From Paenibacillus sp. J23TS9 (GTDB taxonomy: Bacteria > Bacillota > Bacilli > Paenibacillales > Paenibacillaceae): a stretch of DNA of 64,000 nucleotides. Position numbers and translations under genes: made by a program. Positions 61,996-64,000 of the stretch are shown here, in pieces. The stretch lies in the NCBI RefSeq assembly GCF_018403225.1, contig NZ_BOSG01000001.1, forward strand, positions 1 to 64,000, given 5' to 3'. The notes beneath the pieces are model-generated. The model ran no database searches and had not been told where the DNA came from. It saw nothing but the letters and a program-made list of their open reading frames with translations. Positions within the stretch are counted from its first letter, which is position 1. The number at the start of each line of letters is the position of its first letter.

Positions 61996-62553
61996 ATGCG
62001 GCATCAGGTTACCGATCAATGGGATGAAGAAATGTGGCTTCAGGCAGAGCCTGTCTATGAAGAAGCCTTTCCGGAGCATGGGCGAAAAAACAGGGGCATT
62101 ATTGTTAAAATGTTTGAAAGAGGCCTCTGTGCGCTGCATGTGTGGTATATCCAAGCCGCTCCGGTCGCCATGGCTCTGACGGGAATGGATTCGAAGGAGA
62201 ATTTGCTTGTCATCGATTATATTGCGGTAAGCAGACGTGAACGCGGAAAAGGCTTGGGGCTGGCTTGCCTCGAAGATTTGAAAAGATGGGCGAAATCCAG
62301 AAACTGCAGAGGCATCGTGATTGAGGCGGAAGCAGACCCCAGCGAAGAAAATGCCAAGAGAATCGCTTTTTGGAAAAAAGCGGGGTACACGGCAACGGAT
62401 TATGTCCACACGTATATTTGGGTGCCTGAGACATACAAAGCAATGTACGTAAGCCTGGATGCGAATAGCCCCATAAAACCTGATGATAATGGAATAAACG
62501 TATTCAAATCTATTCTCCGTTACCACGAAAAAGCTTATCGGAACAAAAAATAA
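61996..62553 (+). CDS. GNAT family N-acetyltransferase
   Basis: 185 residues, ATG after AAAGGAGATC. The acetyl-CoA binding segment is YIAVSRRERGKGLGLACLED, with the R-x2-G-x-G/A pattern. It acetylates a small molecule or protein amine; substrate unknown. It lies after the peptidase terminator, so it is probably a separate unit. Confidence 0.85.
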   Translation: MRHQVTDQWDEEMWLQAEPVYEEAFPEHGRKNRGIIVKMFERGLCALHVWYIQAAPVAMALTGMDSKENLLVIDYIAVSRRERGKGLGLACLEDLKRWAKSRNCRGIVIEAEADPSEENAKRIAFWKKAGYTATDYVHTYIWVPETYKAMYVSLDANSPIKPDDNGINVFKSILRYHEKAYRNKK

Positions 62554-62572
62554 AGCGGAAGTCATTAGTAAT

Positions 62573-62626
62573 CAGCCCCTTCGGCAGTCCATGGCTATTG
62601 AGCCCGGAATACCGAGGGGGTTTTAT
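62573..62626 (+). terminator. Terminator after the GNAT gene
   Basis: AGCCCCTTCGG and CCGAGGGGGTT form a stem, followed by TTATTTG. Confidence 0.78.
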
Positions 62627-62667
62627 TTGCCTACTTTGGCACTAATGAATTCCATGGATTGGAATGT

Positions 62668-62700
62668 TATAATATGCACATGTGTTTGAAAGCGTTTTAA
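62668..62700 (+). promoter_or_regulatory. -10 box and cre site before the membrane-anchored regulator
   Basis: TATAAT at 62668-62673 is followed 13 bp later by TGAAAGCGTTTTAA (62687-62700), a near-perfect CcpA cre site that differs from the TGAAAGCGNTTTCA-type consensus at one position. Carbon catabolite repression is likely. No good -35 is visible. Confidence 0.6.
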
Positions 62701-62784
62701 TTAATTTGCGACCCTCTCAGGGAATGCAAGTCCAGAATATAGACGACATCCGAAAGAGAATCCAAGCGTAAGGAGAGGGAGCCG

Positions 62785-64000
62785 ATGCGGAATCGCAAAT
62801 GGTTTTACCGCCAGCTTTTTTCGTACATGCCTGCTTTTTTTATTGTTATATCCTTTATTTTCTTCATGTTTTTTCAGCTGCTTAGTGATCAGAGCCGCAA
62901 GGAAGCCGTTAAGGCCAATGAAACCCTCCTTCTGCAAGCAATGAGTTCCATCGACTCCTCCCTCAAAACCATCGAGCAGATGCTGATGACCGAAATGCTG
63001 AAGAACACGGATATATCCGCATTTTATAAAAACGGCACACAAAATGATTATTATTTGAATATCAAGCTCGTTGAGATTATTAATAATTTCAAAAACGCGT
63101 ACCCTCTGGTCGACTCCATTTATCTCGTTCGGACTAAGGACAACTTCATCCTGAGCAGCGCCACCAGCTCCGGATTGCAGGATTATCCGGATTACCCTTT
63201 CATCAAACCGTACATCAATCAGGAAAAGAAGGATGCCGGCTGGACAGGGGTCAGAAAATTCGAAGAGTTCAGCATCAAGGGACCAAACCGGGTTGTTACT
63301 TTAGCGTTGAAAGCCCCCTTCCTCAAAACCGGCCAAGGCTTCCTCGTCGTCAACGTATCCGCCGATGCAATCAATCATTCGATTGAAAGCATGTACAGCC
63401 AGGATGTCAGCTACATCCATATTCTTGACCAAGGCGGCAGCGATGTTCTTCCGGTCTCTGAAGCAGAGAAGAAGCAAAATATCGTTTCACAGGCCATTTC
63501 TCCCGTGACCGGCTGGCAGTACCAGAGTGGGCTGATTAACGGAAAGTGGGTTAACGTGGCGAATCAGCTTTTCAACATCTGGTTTATGCTGGGAATCTTG
63601 ATGATTTTAGCTGGAGTGGCGTGGATTGTGTATGCCGCCAAAAAAAGCTATAAGCCAATTGAGCAAATTGTTTCCCAGGTGCAGAAATTTTCTCAAAATA
63701 AAGCTACAACCCTGCTGCATGGGAACGGGCAGGACGAATTCACTTTTCTCCAGTCAGCCATTAACCAGATGCTGGAGCAATCCAACAGCTACCAACGGCA
63801 GTACCGCGAAGATCTTCATGTGAAAAAGGCTTATTTGTTTCAGCAGTTAATGGAAGGCCAGCATTTCTCAAGACCTGAAGAATGGGAGGTCATGCGGGAT
63901 ACGATGCAGCTGAATGATTTTGCTGAACGACAAGTTGCATGCGTCATCGAAATCGATAAATACACGCAGTTCTGTGGCCAGTTCACCCAGCAGGACCAGT
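62785..64000 (+). CDS. Membrane-anchored sensor/AraC-type regulator (cut by window end)
   Basis: 405 residues are visible from ATG 62785 (after AAGGAGAGGGAG), still open at 64000. One helix at about 13-35 (FFIVISFIFFMFFQL), an extracytoplasmic Cache-like sensor (about 36-260, IYLVRTKDNFILSSA), a second helix at about 263-285 (WFMLGILMILAGVAWIVYAA) and a cytosolic linker. This is the plan of the YesS/large AraC-type regulators that Paenibacillus uses to control lipoprotein-ABC sugar importers; the AraC domain would be downstream and is inferred. Confidence 0.75.
   Translation, partial: MRNRKWFYRQLFSYMPAFFIVISFIFFMFFQLLSDQSRKEAVKANETLLLQAMSSIDSSLKTIEQMLMTEMLKNTDISAFYKNGTQNDYYLNIKLVEIINNFKNAYPLVDSIYLVRTKDNFILSSATSSGLQDYPDYPFIKPYINQEKKDAGWTGVRKFEEFSIKGPNRVVTLALKAPFLKTGQGFLVVNVSADAINHSIESMYSQDVSYIHILDQGGSDVLPVSEAEKKQNIVSQAISPVTGWQYQSGLINGKWVNVANQLFNIWFMLGILMILAGVAWIVYAAKKSYKPIEQIVSQVQKFSQNKATTLLHGNGQDEFTFLQSAINQMLEQSNSYQRQYREDLHVKKAYLFQQLMEGQHFSRPEEWEVMRDTMQLNDFAERQVACVIEIDKYTQFCGQFTQQDQ

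Overview
The window looks like a chromosome segment of a spore-forming Firmicute, most probably Paenibacillus. The evidence is a conserved gene order (bofC, ruvCAB, a spoIID-like gene, queA, tgt, yajC, spoVB, comN-like, secD, secF, recJ, apt, relA, dtd, hisS, aspS), strong AGGAGG-type ribosome binding sites, frequent TTG/GTG starts, TTGACA/TATAAT promoters, a T-box leader and CcpA-like cre sites. Having ruvC and split secD/secF genes fits Paenibacillus better than Bacillus subtilis. I see no insertion sequence, prophage or CRISPR array.

Layout. 1-1571: end of an rRNA operon (23S 3' end, 5S) and nine tRNA genes. Two of them (Glu, Asp) are each followed by a ~90-bp structured repeat that ends in an exact second copy of that tRNA's own 3' end. 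1746-5880: a GntR repressor divergent from a GH67 alpha-glucuronidase, with a perfect 24-bp palindrome between them, then a NIF3-like gene. 6028-10602: tRNA-Pro, bofC, a Gfo/Idh/MocA dehydrogenase, and ilvE divergent from a LysR regulator. 10726-28688: the recombination / tRNA queuosine / sporulation / Sec / recJ-apt core, interrupted by membrane-protein genes (PAP2, TIGR04086, DUF421, an unusual cation-diffusion-facilitator relative). 29016-33666: a sugar-type ABC importer with a DUF4127 gene. 33892-44091: uracil permease, relA, dtd, a DJ-1/PfpI protein, T-box-controlled hisS-aspS, tcdA. 44242-51247: purine permease, yhaM-like nuclease, an ABC-F ATPase behind a leader-peptide attenuator, and helD behind a small ORF. 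51392-53597: a short-chain dehydrogenase with its TetR regulator and operator, then a structured leader with small ORFs before a CD3324-family gene. 53867-61819: a PucR-type regulator followed by a six-gene set (racemase-like, OPT transporter, DUF917, DUF1177, AroM, M29-like peptidase). 61996-64000: a GNAT acetyltransferase and the start of a membrane-anchored regulator, probably AraC type, cut by the window end.

The most promising poorly described system is the PucR/OPT/DUF917/DUF1177/AroM/M29-like cluster. It reads as uptake plus ring-opening, epimerisation or hydrolysis of a modified or cyclic peptide-like or hydantoin-like nitrogen compound; that substrate is inference. The next best observations are the tRNA-tail repeat and the adjacent ABC-F and helD genes, each with a leader that contains a small ORF.
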